A DNA stretch of 64,000 nt. Origin: Cryptomeria japonica. Its lineage: Eukaryota; Streptophyta; Pinopsida; Cupressales; Cupressaceae. Every line of letters begins with the position of its first letter. The first letter of the stretch is position 1. Where the stretch lies: the NCBI RefSeq assembly GCF_030272615.1, contig NC_081412.1, positions 668,179,852-668,243,851 on the forward strand. Direction: 5' to 3'. Shown piece after piece: positions 1 to 12,398 of this stretch. Under the pieces are notes generated by a model. It saw nothing but the letters and a program-made list of their open reading frames with translations. It was not told where the DNA came from and ran no database searches. Position numbers and translations under genes: made by a program.

Positions 1-2316
1 CTCAATGCACTCACACATAAAGGGGACATCACATAACACCACCATATATGAGGAAAACCCAAGATGGGAAAAACCTCAATGAGAAATGCTACTGGAGTCT
101 ACTGCTCCAATCCACCCTCACAATGAATCTTTGATTACAATGTTTAGGGTACCAACCCAAGGAGCACCAACCCTTGATTTAGGGTACCAACCCAAGGAGC
201 ACCAACCCCTGACTTTAGAGCACCAACCCCTGATTTAGGGCACCAAACCAAGGAGCTACAACCCCTGCACTGAGCTACAACTCAGTGATTACAAAATCAT
301 ATTTTGATACCAAAGTTATCTTTTTGTTACAAAAGAACTTTGTAACTCTTAAGTATGTCTCTCTACCAGCTCTCCTATCTATAAATCTCTATCGGTTGTC
401 TATTCACGTTTTCTCTACTGGTTGTCTCTTTTCTCAACTGCTCTGCTGCTCTCCATGGGTTCTATCTTCTGTTAGTTCCTTCTTTCCTAATCTACACTCT
501 TCTTCAACTCTTCTCTACTAGTTTGGTCACCACTGGTATACTTCTCTCATAAACTCACTTGTAGACAACCATTTCTTCACCATTGTCAGTTGATCCTTTC
601 AATCTAATTATCACTTGCACACACTCAGTCTCTTTTCAGATACTTGATGAGTACTTGAATGATTTTCTCTCACATGCAGCAACAACACTCTCTCCTTCAG
701 CAACAATACTCTCTCATCCAATGACAACCTTCAACAATTTTGGCCTGCATATTTATAACTTGGTTTTCCCACAAAAAGCCAATTCGAATTTCAGGTGGTT
801 AGGGTTTCTTCTTGTACCCCAAGGCAAACCAAATCCAATTAGATCTCATCTAATCTAATTGCTTGGATTGATGAACTATGACTCATCAATGAATCATGCC
901 ATTATCATGCCTTCCTGATCACACCTTCTATTTTTGACAATCTGCTTTTGACTTGTCAGCTGATTTCTTGGTCGATCACCAAGATTGGTTTTGTGGTTTC
1001 CTTCATCTGCCTTGATCTCCTAATTAGTCTAGGGTGGATCTCTATTGTCCTCCTGACCTTGAGCTGCAAACCTTTGCAGTGCATCCTATGAATCTCACAG
1101 TTGACATAAATATTGACCTGTCACCATCTACCTCACCACCTGACACTTCACCAACTTAACACACTGACCTGTGCATGAATTCCACTTTATCTCCACATGG
1201 CAACCAACTTTTCTTTAATATCTATGTCGATATGGATTGGATCACCAAGCAACTCCATTACTGAGTTACTAACCCTGCCGATTAAACCCTTAACTTGTTT
1301 GTCATCAACCTTGCACTCTTCTTCTCTTCTAGTGGAACACTTAATTGGTCAACACTCTTGCTAACCTACCTTATGCACATCTTTATCAGATGGGAGTCTT
1401 CTGCATCTGTACATTGTCCATATTACTGGTGGACATACATACTGGTAAACACTCTTGATAACACCATGTCATCAATCTTCAATGACTCTATCTTCAATTT
1501 GGCCATTGTCCTTTGTCTGCATATGCTCAGCCTTGCCTTCTTCCTGATCAGCCTGAACCTTGTCTCAACAAGTTTGTCAAAGTGATAAACCCATCACTCT
1601 TCATCAGTCCTGGCAACTCAACATTCCTTCTCTGTTGGTCTAGTGCATACCATGATTTCATGCACTTGAGGCATCTTTGTGATTCACTAGTAGATTCAGT
1701 GTGAGCCTTCAAACACCTTCCTTTGACTCTTTTGTCTTATCTCACAGAACTATGATGCATACTTTGCATAATAGGAGATAAGTTCCACTTACTAGTGCCA
1801 GTGGAACCATGCCATCTGCATCCTACAATGAACTCATATGTCTCCCCTATTTGGGCAACATATCTTCAAATAGGCACATGTGATCCGGTGTGGGCACATT
1901 GACTGTCAGTCATCTTTTCACATGGTGACCTATACATCCTTCTCCTCTAGTGTTGATGTGATTTAGATAACATTCCGCCTCTTCACATAAACAACCACCA
2001 ACATATTTCTTATTCTATTTGTACACTGGTCATAAGCTTTCCGGTTGGCAACTACTTACTATCAACACAACTCTTACTAGTTGACAACCTTTCCTTACCA
2101 ATGATAGACTGTGTTGGTAGCCTATCCATTTCATCCACACAAGTCAAACACTAACTTTTGTACTGGTGACTCTAGTGGTCATTCATCTGAATGATATTCT
2201 CTTCATTACCAATGACTTGCAACACTAGTTGACATCAATGACTACATATCAATAATATTCCCATACCGATTGTCCTTCTATACTAGTTGACATCAATGAC
2301 AATGCAATGCCAAACA
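1..2316 (-). repeat. LTR of Copia-like element X' (minus, cut by window edge)
   Basis: The reverse complement of this stretch matches the LTR at 2629-4991 along its whole length, in inverted orientation. Matching landmarks are the start (TGTTTGGCATTGC at 2316, read leftwards, against TGTTGGCATTG at 2629), the AAATCACATCAACA block, the GGTTGGTGCTCC tandem repeats and the TTTGTTACAAAAGAACTTTG block. Roughly 150 bases of the LTR end lie left of the window. The start faces right, so this is the right-hand (5') LTR of a minus-strand element inserted in X. No open reading frame here looks genuine; the ORFs are short, overlap one another and lack family motifs. Confidence 0.75.
148..290. repeat. Minisatellite inside X' LTR
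   Basis: About four imperfect units built on AGGGTACCAACCCAAGGAGC and CACCAACCCTTGATTT. The same array lies in inverted orientation at 4566-4725 in the X LTR. Unit number and order differ between the two copies, so the array has been changing since the copies separated. Confidence 0.8.
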
Positions 2317-2628
2317 ATTGGTGCCAATTGGTGGTTGAACTCTCCATCTCAAGTGTTGTGACTTGAGAGGATGTAATGTATGAAGGTAAAAGGAGAAGAG
2401 CCATCTGGTAGAGAAAAAAGGGTTATAAAATTGTAAGTTTCTGATAGACACAAGGAGGAGAGAAACCCTGTCAGTGCCCTTTGACACTGTTGTCAAAGGG
2501 GGAGAGAGATTATGTAGTATGTCATATACTACAAGTGTGATAATCCATGGATCACACAAAGGGAGAGAAAGAGAATCTGTAGTATACCGGATACTGCATG
2601 TGTTGACATCAATGCCAAAGGGGGAGAG
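2317..2628 (+). mobile_element. Remnant of element X interior, 3' end with two polypurine tracts
   Basis: About 310 bases lie between the two inverted LTRs. Two G-rich purine runs, each preceded by a GTCAAAGG or GCCAAAGG motif (2493-2506 and 2613-2628), sit where 3' polypurine tracts belong for the plus-strand LTR starting at 2629. Several PPT copies before the 3' LTR are characteristic of plant Sireviruses. The left end of this remnant is the insertion edge of X'. No coding sequence is recognised. Confidence 0.6.
2477..2500 (+). other. Perfect 10-bp hairpin abutting an upstream PPT
   Basis: CCCTTTGACA, four-base loop CTGT, then TGTCAAAGGG, directly followed by GGAGAGAGA. The 3' arm overlaps the purine tract, so the tract can be sequestered in RNA. 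Confidence 0.7.
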
Positions 2629-4991
2629 TGTTGGCATTGTGATGTCATTGATGTTAACCAGTATAGAAAGGAAAATGATATGGGAGATGTATGTGCAACA
2701 CTGTCATTGATGCATACTAGATGTGATGTTTTTGATGTCACCTAGCTTGGTAGGTCACCGGTAAGGGAGAGAATGTCATTCAACACAATGGCCATTGGAG
2801 TGACATAAGTTAAGTGTTGACTTGTGTTGAAGACATGGATAGGAGACCAGTATGATATAACAATAGGAAAATAATGACATCTATAAGAGAGCAAGATGTT
2901 GGGTTGTTGATTGTGATGAAGAGGTGAAATGTTACAAAAATCACATCAACATAGGAGGTGAAGTATGTGTAGGCCACCAGTATGTTGTGTGGATGTGAAA
3001 TAGTAGGACTTGAACTGGATAAAGTTGCAGTCACCAAATGAAGAAGATATCATAGGGTGAAGAGAAGTTTGACAGTGAGCGTGCCCAACTGGATCAACCG
3101 ATGAAAAAGTAAGTTACGTGAGGTTCATATGATCTAGTGATATGCACCAGATCAACTGGGTAGACATGATGAAGAAGGCAAGATTGAGTAATTGTAGACA
3201 GAGAGTGCAATCAAAATGAAGATTAAGTTTGGTGCCACTAGTGTGCATGGTATCTTAATAGTATACATGCAAAAGATACTAATGGTATAGATGTCAACCA
3301 GTAAGCTGAAAAATTATAGATGCAAAAGGATCCCATATATGGAAGATGTGAATGAGGAAGGTTGGCAAGAGTGCTAAGTAGTTTAGGTGCTCCACCAGAA
3401 GAGAAGCAGTGTGCAAGGTTGAAGGCAAACCAATTAAAGTATAACTAATAGGGTCTGTGAACCGGTAGATGAACCCAGTTGTGAGGTTGGTCAGTGATCC
3501 TATCCAAACTAACATAACTGACCTAGTAAAGGTGGATGCTGACAAAGGGGCCATGTGGAGGTGAAGCAGCATGAATACACAAGTCGGTGTGCTGAGTCAG
3601 TGAAGTTGTTTGCAACTGGTCCAACATTTATGGAGACTATGAAGCTCGAGGAATGAAGGAAAAGGATTGTGGCTTGAGATCAAGAAAACAACAAAGATCT
3701 AGTACATATTGATCCTGTAGATCAAAGAGGATGAAGGAAGTTGCATCACGCACATGATCGATCAGACAAAAGGCCAAAAATCATGCTACAGATGACAAAA
3801 AGAGAGATGACGTGGTTCACAAGGTAAAAAATTTGGTGATGCTCATTGATTGTGTGTTGAACATCGATCAAGGACATGATATAAGATTGGATATAATATA
3901 TCATGATGATTAGAGATCATATTGGATGCAGATTCAGTGCATGGCGGAAACCCTAGAGTGCTAATGTTCAAACTCATGTTTAGGCAGGGAAATCAAGATA
4001 TAAGAGTGTGAGCCAAAGATGTTATTAGGGCTATTATAGGAGAGATGAAATCAGTCAAGTGCTCAATAAGAATCAAAGGAGAGACTATGTGAGAGAGAGA
4101 ATCGGTTTGAAGAGTTCAACCGACAAGAGTGAGGCACCCGATAGCCTGCCATTGATTTTGAGAGATAATGGTGGTGACTGAACCTATAGAGAAGAGATAT
4201 AGAAGATTGCTGAGAACCGACAGGAATCAGATGGTAGACATCTAACTAAGTTATCAAGACCGGTGGTGGATAGTAGCAGTGTGATAGAGAGAAATGAGAA
4301 CCGACAGAGAGAAGAACCAACAGAGAATAGAACCAACAGAGAAGAAGAAGAGGATGAACCAGCAAAGGAGCATCAGAGAGTAAGGTGTAGCAGAGAGTGG
4401 GTTGCAGGAGAAGATAAGGTTGCAGTAGAGAAAAGGTGAATAAAGAACCGACAGAGATCTATAGAGAGGAGAACTGGTAGAGAGACATACATGACAGTTA
4501 CAAAGTTCTTTTGTAACAAGAAGATAACTTTTGTATTCAAAATATGATTTTGTAATCACTGAGTTGGAGCTCGATGCAGGGGTTGGTGCTCCTTGTGTTG
4601 GTGCCCTAAATTTAGGGGTTGCTGCTCCTTGGGTTGGTGCCCTAAAATCAAGGGTTGGTTCTCCTTGGGTTGGTACCCTAAAGAAGGAGTGGTACTCCTT
4701 GGGTTGGTGCCCTAAATGTTGTAACCGAGGTTTTGATTGTGAGGCTAGATTAGAATAGTAGTCTCCAGCAGTACTTCTCACCAAGGTTTTTCTCATCTTA
4801 GGTTTTTCTCATACATTTGGTGTTATGTGATGTCCCTTTTATGTGTGGTGGCATTTGTGTTATCCTCTCATATAACCAATATGTCTTCTTTATGTTAGAT
4901 CTATTAATCGGTATACACACATAGGATAAAAAAGGGAAAAGTTTGGAAACCACTGATTCACCCCCCTATTAGTGGCATCTTGTGTTCAACA
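2629..4991 (+). repeat. 3' LTR of element X (plus)
   Basis: It begins TGTTGGCATTGTG directly after a purine tract (AAAGGGGGAGAG) and ends ...GTGTTCAACA, about 2.36 kb. The last 80 bases carry the GATTCACCCCCC block seen at the ends of several other Copia-type LTRs here. The sequence after 4991 is the gag of element Y, so X is inserted in Y. The left target duplication is not in the window. Confidence 0.7.
4566..4725 (+). repeat. Minisatellite inside X LTR
   Basis: Four to five imperfect units containing GGTTGGTGCTCCTTGGGTT and GGTGCCCTAAA. It is the inverted counterpart of the array at 148-290. Confidence 0.8.
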
Positions 4992-5314
4992 ACAACTATA
5001 ACTTGTGCATCTCCTTCATACAGGGTCTCAAGATTCTTCCAGATCTCATGCACAGTCTACAAACCCATTACATTAGTTATCTCCAAACTAGTCAAGGCAC
5101 TTAGCAATGCTTCCTTATCTCTTATGTTATATTCAAAATCCTTGATCTCAACAACTGTAATCGATCCATTATGAGGAACATTGTAAACATTCTTTGTAAT
5201 CTTCCAATACTCATCTCCAAGGAATTTCAAATGAACTTCACTCTATTCCTTCCAAACAATATAATTGTTTCCATCAAATCTAGGACTCTCCTTCTTTAAC
5301 ACATAAGGTGCCAT
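4992..5314 (-). pseudogene. Copia gag N-terminus, element Y (broken)
   Basis: Reading leftwards from the ATG at 5312-5314, the translation starts MAPYVLKKESPRFDGNNY and later gives IWKNLETLYEGD. This is the typical N-terminal part of Copia Gag proteins (FDGxNYxxWK and xxLxxLYEGD motifs). At least two in-frame stops interrupt it (after IVWKE and before TVHEIW). The ATG lies about 40 bases after the primer site, as expected for gag. The gene is cut at 4991 by element X and nothing more of Y's pol is in the window. Confidence 0.75.
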
Positions 5315-5353
5315 CCCAGATCACCTCAAGTGGTCAAGCTTCTTCCAGAGGAT

Positions 5354-5368
5354 CTACCTCTGATACCA
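5354..5368 (-). other. Primer-binding site of element Y (iMet type)
   Basis: The minus strand reads TGGTATCAGAGGTAG, matching the standard plant TGGTATCAGAGC site that pairs with the 3' end of initiator tRNA-Met. It lies two bases left of the LTR boundary at 5371. Confidence 0.85.
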
Positions 5369-5370
5369 AT

Positions 5371-6427
5371 TATTAGCAGCAACCTAGAAGGAAAACTAAG
5401 AGAGGGGGTGAATTAGTTTTCACCGGATTATACAATTTAAGTACAATCTCAAATCTTAGCAACAACAACAACAATAAAGATAAGAACAATGATAATACAA
5501 CACATAACACCAAGATTTTTATGTGGAAAACCTGGTTAAGAGAAAACCCATGGTGGGAGTCTACCCACAATAAGATGATACTCTATAGTAGTGTGCGTAA
5601 ATATTACAATGGGGAATGCACGTGTATTTAGGCACACTTCCTAGAGCTCACTAGTCAAAATAAGAAGACCCAAAAGCCGCCAATCCTCAGGGAAATCTCA
5701 CTACCTTACAATAAGATTTAGACTACAATCCGGATTACATGAACTGCAAAATTAGCATCTCCTTATGCTTGATGATAGTTTTGGTTAAGTACTTTTGTCT
5801 GCTCTGTAACAATCTCTGCTCAATACACAACATCAAAAGATAAATTCTCTTATACAAACATACACCACTCTCTGATAATGTAGACACCACACCAACACTT
5901 AACTTACATGACCATACCACCTATTTATACAAATCATCAACCATGACTAAAAGGTCAGCCAAACCCTCAACCCTTAATTAAAAAATTATATCTAACGATA
6001 CATAAATAAACCACCATACCAATATGATTATATATAAGACATAGAATGGACCTAAATCAAATCTCCAAATATACATCAGCATCAAAAATCATGCTAAGAA
6101 CAATCGCAACACGTTACACTACCAAGAATAACACATAACACGAAGAATATCACCAAACCCATAAGATCATCAAGAACTCACACAAAGATAAATGCAGACC
6201 ATCAAAACAAATAGGACACAATCAAAAACCACCAACAAGCACATTAGAACCATCCACAATAGTTGTGCCAACACCACTTATTCAAATCTTCATCAATCAA
6301 CATGCTAACTCACATGACCATTCAATAGCAGCAATTTGGACTAGAAATATAGCTCGCGGAGCACCAAATCATGAACCATATGAAATGAAGATACACATGA
6401 AAATATAAAACATTCTCCCAAATCTTC
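5371..6427 (-). repeat. 5' LTR of element Y, left (R-U5 side) segment
   Basis: The boundary with the PBS is at 5371, where the expected TG has become TA. The segment carries the AGAGGGGGTGAATTAG block and a conserved GTGGAAAACC box. A minus-strand TATA box (TATAAATA, 5932-5939) marks the LTR promoter. The LTR is interrupted at 6427 by element A and resumes at 22696. ORFs inside show no family motif. Confidence 0.65.
5932..5939 (-). promoter_or_regulatory. TATA box of element Y LTR promoter
   Basis: Minus strand TATAAATA followed by GGTGG, in the LTR and upstream (to the right) of the PBS and gag. Position and sequence fit the U3/R promoter of a Copia LTR. Confidence 0.5.
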
Positions 6428-7217
6428 TGTTAGGATTCCAAAAGATGCTGAGAGGGGGGGGGGGTTGAATCAGTATCTAACCGGTATAATAATTTTCTTA
6501 ACTTATAACATGAAAAGCATATCAAAACTATGTACCAGTAAACCAAAAATAATGTAGTAAATATGAATAGCAACCACAACATAAAAAACACACCATAACA
6601 CAATATTTTAACGTGGAAACCCGGTGTGGGAAAAACCTTGGTGGGATTTGTGACCCACAATATTCACTTACTAGCCAATAAGAGAATATTACTGCTTACA
6701 ATAGGGGCCTGCACATGCAAGAAGGCCAAGTGCCTACAACTCATTGCTCAATTACAAAAGAAGTCACACTGACTTACAAAAATGGATTATACAAATCCAA
6801 TGTCTTGTACTACCTCAGATAAGCATCTACTATGCTAGATTCAGTACCGGTTTAAGCTCTACTACATACATAAACCCTTATTCTAAAATTCGCATATTAG
6901 GTTTGCTATCATCTTTCCATACTTAACCTATTAAATGATCTACAATTATCTCATACATTTATGAGTCATATTACAATCTACCAAGTCGGCTTTACAAAAG
7001 ATTTTACAATTGATTACAAAATATATATATACAAAATTCCTATCGGCCAGGGTGCCGGTAATCTTCCTTTCAGTGCTGGTGATCTATATGCCGGTGTAGA
7101 GTCTGTCGGAGCTGGTGCTTATGTCTGCCTACCGATATCACATGATTGTAAGGTTGCCATCAATGATAATACCTTCAATCACCTACAATTTCTCATTGGA
7201 GTGTGCATTTGAAAACA
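6428..7217 (-). repeat. 3' LTR of element A
   Basis: It starts TGTTAGGATTCC and ends ...GAAAACA, 790 bp, and aligns with the split 5' LTR (12399-12896 plus 22397-22690, 792 bp). Divergence is several percent by eye. It contains a G run after CTGAGA and the box GGTTTCCACGTTAAAAT on the minus strand. Confidence 0.9.
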
Positions 7218-7420
7218 ATGCCCCCCTTTGGCATTGATGGCAACACTCATGAGAAAAATCCAAAAATGTATATCCAAAAAATGGTTTGCCAAAATTGTCT
7301 TACCAAAACCGTATGCTCAAAAATTGTTGTTTCAAAATTGAGTGCTCCCCTTGAGCAGATGATGTCCTTTCTTCTGATCATTTTTCTCATCTCCATTACT
7401 CCCCCTTTGACATCAATGAC
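7218..7420 (-). other. Cluster of polypurine tracts, element A
   Basis: On the minus strand three purine-rich tracts precede the 3' LTR: GTCAAAGGGGGAGTAATGG (about 7392-7410), CTCAAGGGGAGCAC (about 7342-7355) and GCCAAAGGGGGGCAT next to the LTR. The same set occurs in element B. Multiple PPTs are a known Sirevirus trait. Confidence 0.7.
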
Positions 7421-7488
7421 AAAGGTTGTCATTCACTGTTAGTGGAGTGTGTTTCCTGCCTAGATTCTTGTAATCGGTGGGTTACAAT

Positions 7489-10400
7489 CTAAAAAATATC
7501 CGCCAAAACCAAATTTAAATTGCTGCTAATTCTTTTGCTATCTTGTAATGCCTCTTGTGTTCTTTGAACTGTACCAGTGAGTATGTACATTTTCTCTTCC
7601 GGTGTCTTAAGTCCGAGAACCAGAGCCTCAGAAATTTCTTTTCTCAAAGAAATGAGGTAATCTAGTTTAGGATCAAGTTTACATTTTAAGCTCTTTGCCT
7701 TATCCTTTATTCTCTCTTTATCATTTTCTAACTTCTCTATTTTCTCTTCAAGATTTGCAATTTTATTTTCTATCTCCAAAAATGAATTTGATGTGCCTAT
7801 CAAATTGTTAGCAATACTGTTAATCTCATCTTGCACTTTGCTGATTTTCTTGTCTAGGTCTTCTGTCAGAATATTTGTTTTACAAGTATCTCTATATAGT
7901 TTCTTGAAATCCAAAATTGTCTCTCCTAGTTTTGGTAATAAGGTGTCCATTTTCTCTTTGTTCTTTTTCACTATTTCCTCAAAGAATTTCTCTTTCTCCT
8001 TATTCATCCTTTCTTTGAATGTGTCTTCATTGATTTGATCAACTATCAAAATGTTGCCAGTGATGAATTTAGACAATGTGTCTAGTTGTCCAAAAGAATA
8101 TTTATTGTCTACAATGCACTTTGGTGCTATCAATCTAAGAATAGGAATTGTGTCATCAATAGCCTTATAGGCTTGTGTATTACACTCCGTGATTTTCTTT
8201 ATTGAATCCAGTAGGACCTCAGTCACATTTGTAGGCTGGTATTCAGTCATTGAAGTACTAGATATCTGCCCAACTGTTTTCACAATATCAATGTTGCCGG
8301 TTGTAGTAATAACCTTGCTTGTTTCGACCTCTAGTAGGTCAATTTGTGTTTGCATTTCTATTAGAAAAGGTTTAGGATTTTTAGTTTTTGTCGGTGGCAC
8401 TGTCTCGGTCTGAACCTGTGTCTCAACCTATTTCTGTTCCGGTTTCTCCATCTGTGTCTCAGAAGGTTTTTCTGAGCTCTCAATTGCCAGTTTCTCAGAT
8501 GTAGTCTTTGTATGTACTTCCGGTTTCTCAGTTTGTAACTCAGCACTGTCCATTGCTGGTTCTCCTGATGGTTTTTCAGTTTTATCTACCGGTTCTTCTA
8601 ATGGTTTACCATTGGTGTCCTCTACCGGTTGCTCTATCTGAGTAGGTTTTTCTATGTTTATATTTATAGTATCATTGACTCTAATCTCAACATCTGTAGC
8701 CAGTGACTCAGTGGTCACATCTTTCTTCTTATCTTCAGTGGTCTCTTTATCTACCACAATGTTCACCTCTTGTGTGTCAATATTCATACTATACAAAACT
8801 TCAGACTCAGTATTTGTATCCTCTAGAGGAGTCTCCATACTCTCAGTAATGGGTTGTGTGTCAACTATTTCTACCGATGGAGTATCAGATAAAGGTGAGG
8901 GTAAGTTGTCAGTTATCTTAAGGTTTGGAGGACCTCTTACCTTACCTTTCCCCTTATCCCTATCTTTTTGATATACTCTGATAGTCTTGAGTCTTTTGAG
9001 TTCTTCCTTTTCTTCTTTTGCAACAAAGAATATGTCCCATCCATCTATTGTTTCTTCTAAAATTTCATTCACTCTCCCTGCCATTAGTGCTACATGCCGA
9101 TGACTGGTTGAGAATACAGTCCGGTTGGCCTCATTGATTAATTGATCAATTTCTTCTAGTGAGTTAACTAAATACACTGCAAGTAATTTTTCAATTTTTA
9201 TTTTCTTATCCAGCTCAACAATAGCTACCCTTCTAGCTTCAAGTCTTCTATAAAGATCAATGGGTATTTCATCAATAATTTCCATAAAAAATTTCTTGTA
9301 AATATCTAAGTGTAAAATTACACTATTTTCAATGCTTTCTTTGTCATCAGCAGAAAGTGTGTTATACAGTTTGCTAATGTTTTTCAACTTTCCATCCTCT
9401 GTTATTTCACTAAGAAGTTTATCTAGTGGAGCAATATCTTGTTTTATCTTCTTCTTCTTTGGAGTCATTTTCTTAACAAGAGGCCTAACTGCCTGTTGCT
9501 TTTGTCTTGTTTCTTGGGTGTAGGTGAGGGTGCTGGTGATGGTTTTCTTTTTCTTTCTACCCTTTTGAATACTACCGGTATATCACTCTCAGAGGAGGTT
9601 CCAACTAGTGAAAGATGAGCTTCCAGTTAAAGTCCTTCCAACTCACTTTCCTTGATACCAGTTTGTTTCAAAACATTTTCTTTAATTGCTTTAGCCTATC
9701 GGGTTCCTTTCCTTACCGTTTCTTCAACTTTCTTAACCCTTTTACTTGACTGGATTCCACATTCAATTGTTTCTGCATTCCCAAAGACTTTCTCAGTGGG
9801 TTCCTTCAGTGCTTCAAGGAGGGCTTTTCAATAAGTTTCTATGATGTTATCATCTATTTCATAGCCCATTTCAGTTACCCAGATAGTCCTAGGGACTACT
9901 GCCTCCATCCAAATTTCATCCTTTTTAATTACAAAGCATATTTCCTTCTGATATTTATCTACAATTTCCTGTGATAGCCTTATTCTAGTCTTCATTCGAG
10001 CCTTTAGTGCCTGAAAATGTTCATTTAAGTTTTTCTCCCTATTATCTCTCATGTTGTTTAATAGATCCAATAGTTGCTTTCCTACTGGTATATCAAAGCC
10101 AAAATCTTTCTTACCAATACCGGATACTTGTTTAGTAATATATAGTATTAAACATACAAGTAAATTTCCAAATCTGAAGGTTCCTTTCTTATCTCCCTTT
10201 ATCTTCTTCAGATCATCTATTAATTCATCTTTGAGCCATTCACACACATCTATTCTAGTATTGTTGTTAACCATATCATATGCACTTTTAATACATAGGC
10301 TAGATACTGAGTTCAACTTATTTGCATGTGTAGCTTTGTAGCCTAAAATCATACTAACAAATCTGACATTGATGTCCTTCACATCATTTACCCTTAGAGA

Positions 10401-10916
10401 CCTTTTGTCAAATGTTGCACTGGTTAGATCCATCACTATGTCATTAGAGACCCTTTTAGTTTTGTTAGGTCTGCTATTGGTGGAAGGTAACCCCGTTACT
10501 GCTTTTACTGCTTCTTTGGTGATCTTATGGATTGAATCCAACCAAAATAATTCGCCATGGACTCTTCTTAGCACAATTCTTATAATATCCTCAGGAAAAT
10601 CAGGAATGCTAAGAATATCCACAAAACCTAGGGTTTCTACAACCTTGTGTTTCAGCTTGACATTTCCAAATTCATCACAAATCATAGTCCTATACATGTT
10701 TTTGATCTCATCATCACCTAATTCCTCTATATGACAATGTATGTATATTCTAGGGTCTTCAACATAGACTACTCCCTTGGGTATTTTAGAGAATGCACCT
10801 AGGGTATCTTCTTTCTTCGCAATTTCGGGAACCATTTTGAATACGGCTCTAGGGTGCTTAATAACCTCAATCACAATAGGGTTTGCAATAAATTCAGGAG
10901 CAGAGGAGGATGCCAT
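7489..10916 (-). pseudogene. Element A ORF2: long protein of unknown function (broken)
   Basis: Three open stretches (10916-9828, 9468-8428, 8400-7489) form one decayed reading unit of about 1,140 codons; the last two are in the same frame with one stop between them. The N-terminal domain (362 residues from MASSSAPEF) is globular and contains HGELFWLDSIHKITKEAV and CEWLKDELIDDL. It is followed by a basic region, an ITEDGKLKNI-containing domain, a KDRDKGKGKVRGPP patch, a Thr/Glu/Pro-rich acidic stretch with EKP repeats, and a C-terminal 300-residue domain rich in heptad-like Lys/Glu/Leu (probable coiled coil). Element B carries the same domains in the same order. I recognise no enzyme motif. 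It sits where Sireviruses carry an envelope-like ORF, and the N-terminal domain faintly recalls the plant transposon protein family of Athila ORFs; both readings are guesses. Breaks: a stop after residue 362, a frameshift before MTPKKKKIK and a stop at 8428. Confidence 0.7.
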
Positions 10917-11060
10917 GATTATAAATACCTCAATCTACCTTAGGGATGAGTGCTTGGATGAACTGCTTCACTTCTTCGCTAAGGATGCCTTCACTTAGGA
11001 ATTTTTGTGCTCTCGAAAATTTGAATGCTCGGTGAATGAAAAAGGAGCCAAAACACTTGC

Positions 11061-11066
11061 TTTATA
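11061..11066 (-). promoter_or_regulatory. Internal TATA box before ORF2, element A
   Basis: Minus strand TATAAAG followed by GTGTTTTGGCTCC, 145 bases upstream of the ORF2 ATG. Element B has TATAAAT followed by GTGGTTTTGGCTCC 146 bases before its ORF2 ATG. Flanking sequence CATTAAATGTGGTAG is also shared. This suggests ORF2 is transcribed from its own promoter. Confidence 0.6.
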
Positions 11067-11187
11067 ATGTTTATTTTTTCCAACTACCACATTTAATGCT
11101 TTCCAGTTAAGTCACAACTTAACTCATCTACTGGTAAAGAAGTAATTCAACTTCTTACCATCAACTGAGGGAATAATAGCTTGTCTT

Positions 11188-12327
11188 TCAATTTGTTGCT
11201 AAACCCCCAAAGGATTTTCCTTCAGCTAGATGAAGAGTCTCTTGCCAGTGGAGTGATACTTTGTTCTCCAAGTGGAGGAGTATTCCCATTAACATTATGA
11301 TCTTTCTGATCCATTGTTTTGAGAATTCTTGCTTTACCTCTTCAACCTTTTCTTTACCTTTCAAACTAGGACCCTTGTTATTTGTCGGTGAAGTCTTGCT
11401 TCTACAAAATTTTGCAATATGTCCAATCTTGTTACAAGCATAACAAGTCACATTATTTTTTTGAATAGCTTTCCCATATCCTATGCCAGTTTGTGTTCTG
11501 CATTGATTAGATAAGTGTCCAAATCTTCCACAAACATAACATCTTACATTCATTCTGCAGTTATCTGAATTATGACCAATTTTGTTGCACTTAGAGAATT
11601 GACCAGTGGGTGTATTAGTGTTCTGATAATTTCTAGATCTACATTGATTTTCTCTATGACCATACTTGTTACAGTTAAAGCATTTCCCATTGAATTTGTA
11701 AGCATTAGGTTGTCTTACCAGTTTACTATGATCATGATTGTTTGTAGTACCGAAGCTTTCACCAATTTCAATGCTAAGGCCATTTGTATCACCATTAGGT
11801 TTCTGATTCTTTAGCATGTCAACAAGTTCTTCTAAACTTTTATTGAATTTCTCCTTGTGTTGATTTGTAGCAGTCAGTTCATTCTCCAAGATTCCTTTTT
11901 GTCTCATGAGTTCAGTTATGTCATTTTGTGTATGCATCAAATCTGTCTTCATATCATTTTCATGACTGAGTCTTGTGTTTTCGTTTCCAGCATCATTCAG
12001 TGTTCTAACTAAGTCTTCTTCATTCTTCTTCCAATTTTCAATTTCTTTACAAAATCTCATAGTCATATCTTGCATCTCATTCTTCATTGTAGTGTTTTCT
12101 TGTCTTGGCTTGTTTACCAGATCATTAAGAGTTTCCTTTTCATCTTCATCATTCTGCATCTTTTCACAAAGTTCTCTTCTCTTGTTCCTTGCAATAGTGA
12201 AATTTTCTTGAAGTCCTTGAATGATATCCTATGCAACCTTCAGATCATCCTCAAGTTTGATATTCTTTACTTTTTATGCATCATGGTTTGAAAGAGCCAT
12301 TTCCAATTGCTTTCTCAAATTTTCCAT
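11188..12327 (-). pseudogene. Element A ORF1: coiled-coil protein with four CCHC knuckles (broken)
   Basis: The likely start is the ATG at 12325-12327 (MENLRKQLEMAL), shared with element B and about 55 bases after the primer site. The first 200 residues are Glu/Lys/Asn-rich heptads, predicted coiled coil. Four CX2CX4HX4C knuckles follow, ending near 11400: CFNCNKYGHRENQC, FSKCNKIGHNSDNC (first Cys lost), CYVCGRFGHLSNQC and CYACNKIGHIAKFC. The product is probably a nucleic-acid-binding, Gag-like assembly protein, but the capsid-type gag domain of Copia elements is not visible. Stops near 12274 and 12233 break the N-terminus. Element B keeps knuckle 2 and loses 1 and 4, so the ancestor had four good knuckles. 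Confidence 0.8.
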
Positions 12328-12380
12328 CTCTACCGGTGTCAAGATCTTCCTCAAGCTATTAGGATTTTGAAAATAGAGAA

Positions 12381-12396
12381 CCAAGGTTTGATACCA
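12381..12396 (-). other. Primer-binding site of element A
   Basis: Minus strand TGGTATCAAACCTTGG, a decayed initiator tRNA-Met site. The element B counterpart reads TGGTATTAGAGCCTGG. Confidence 0.8.
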
Positions 12397-12398
12397 AT

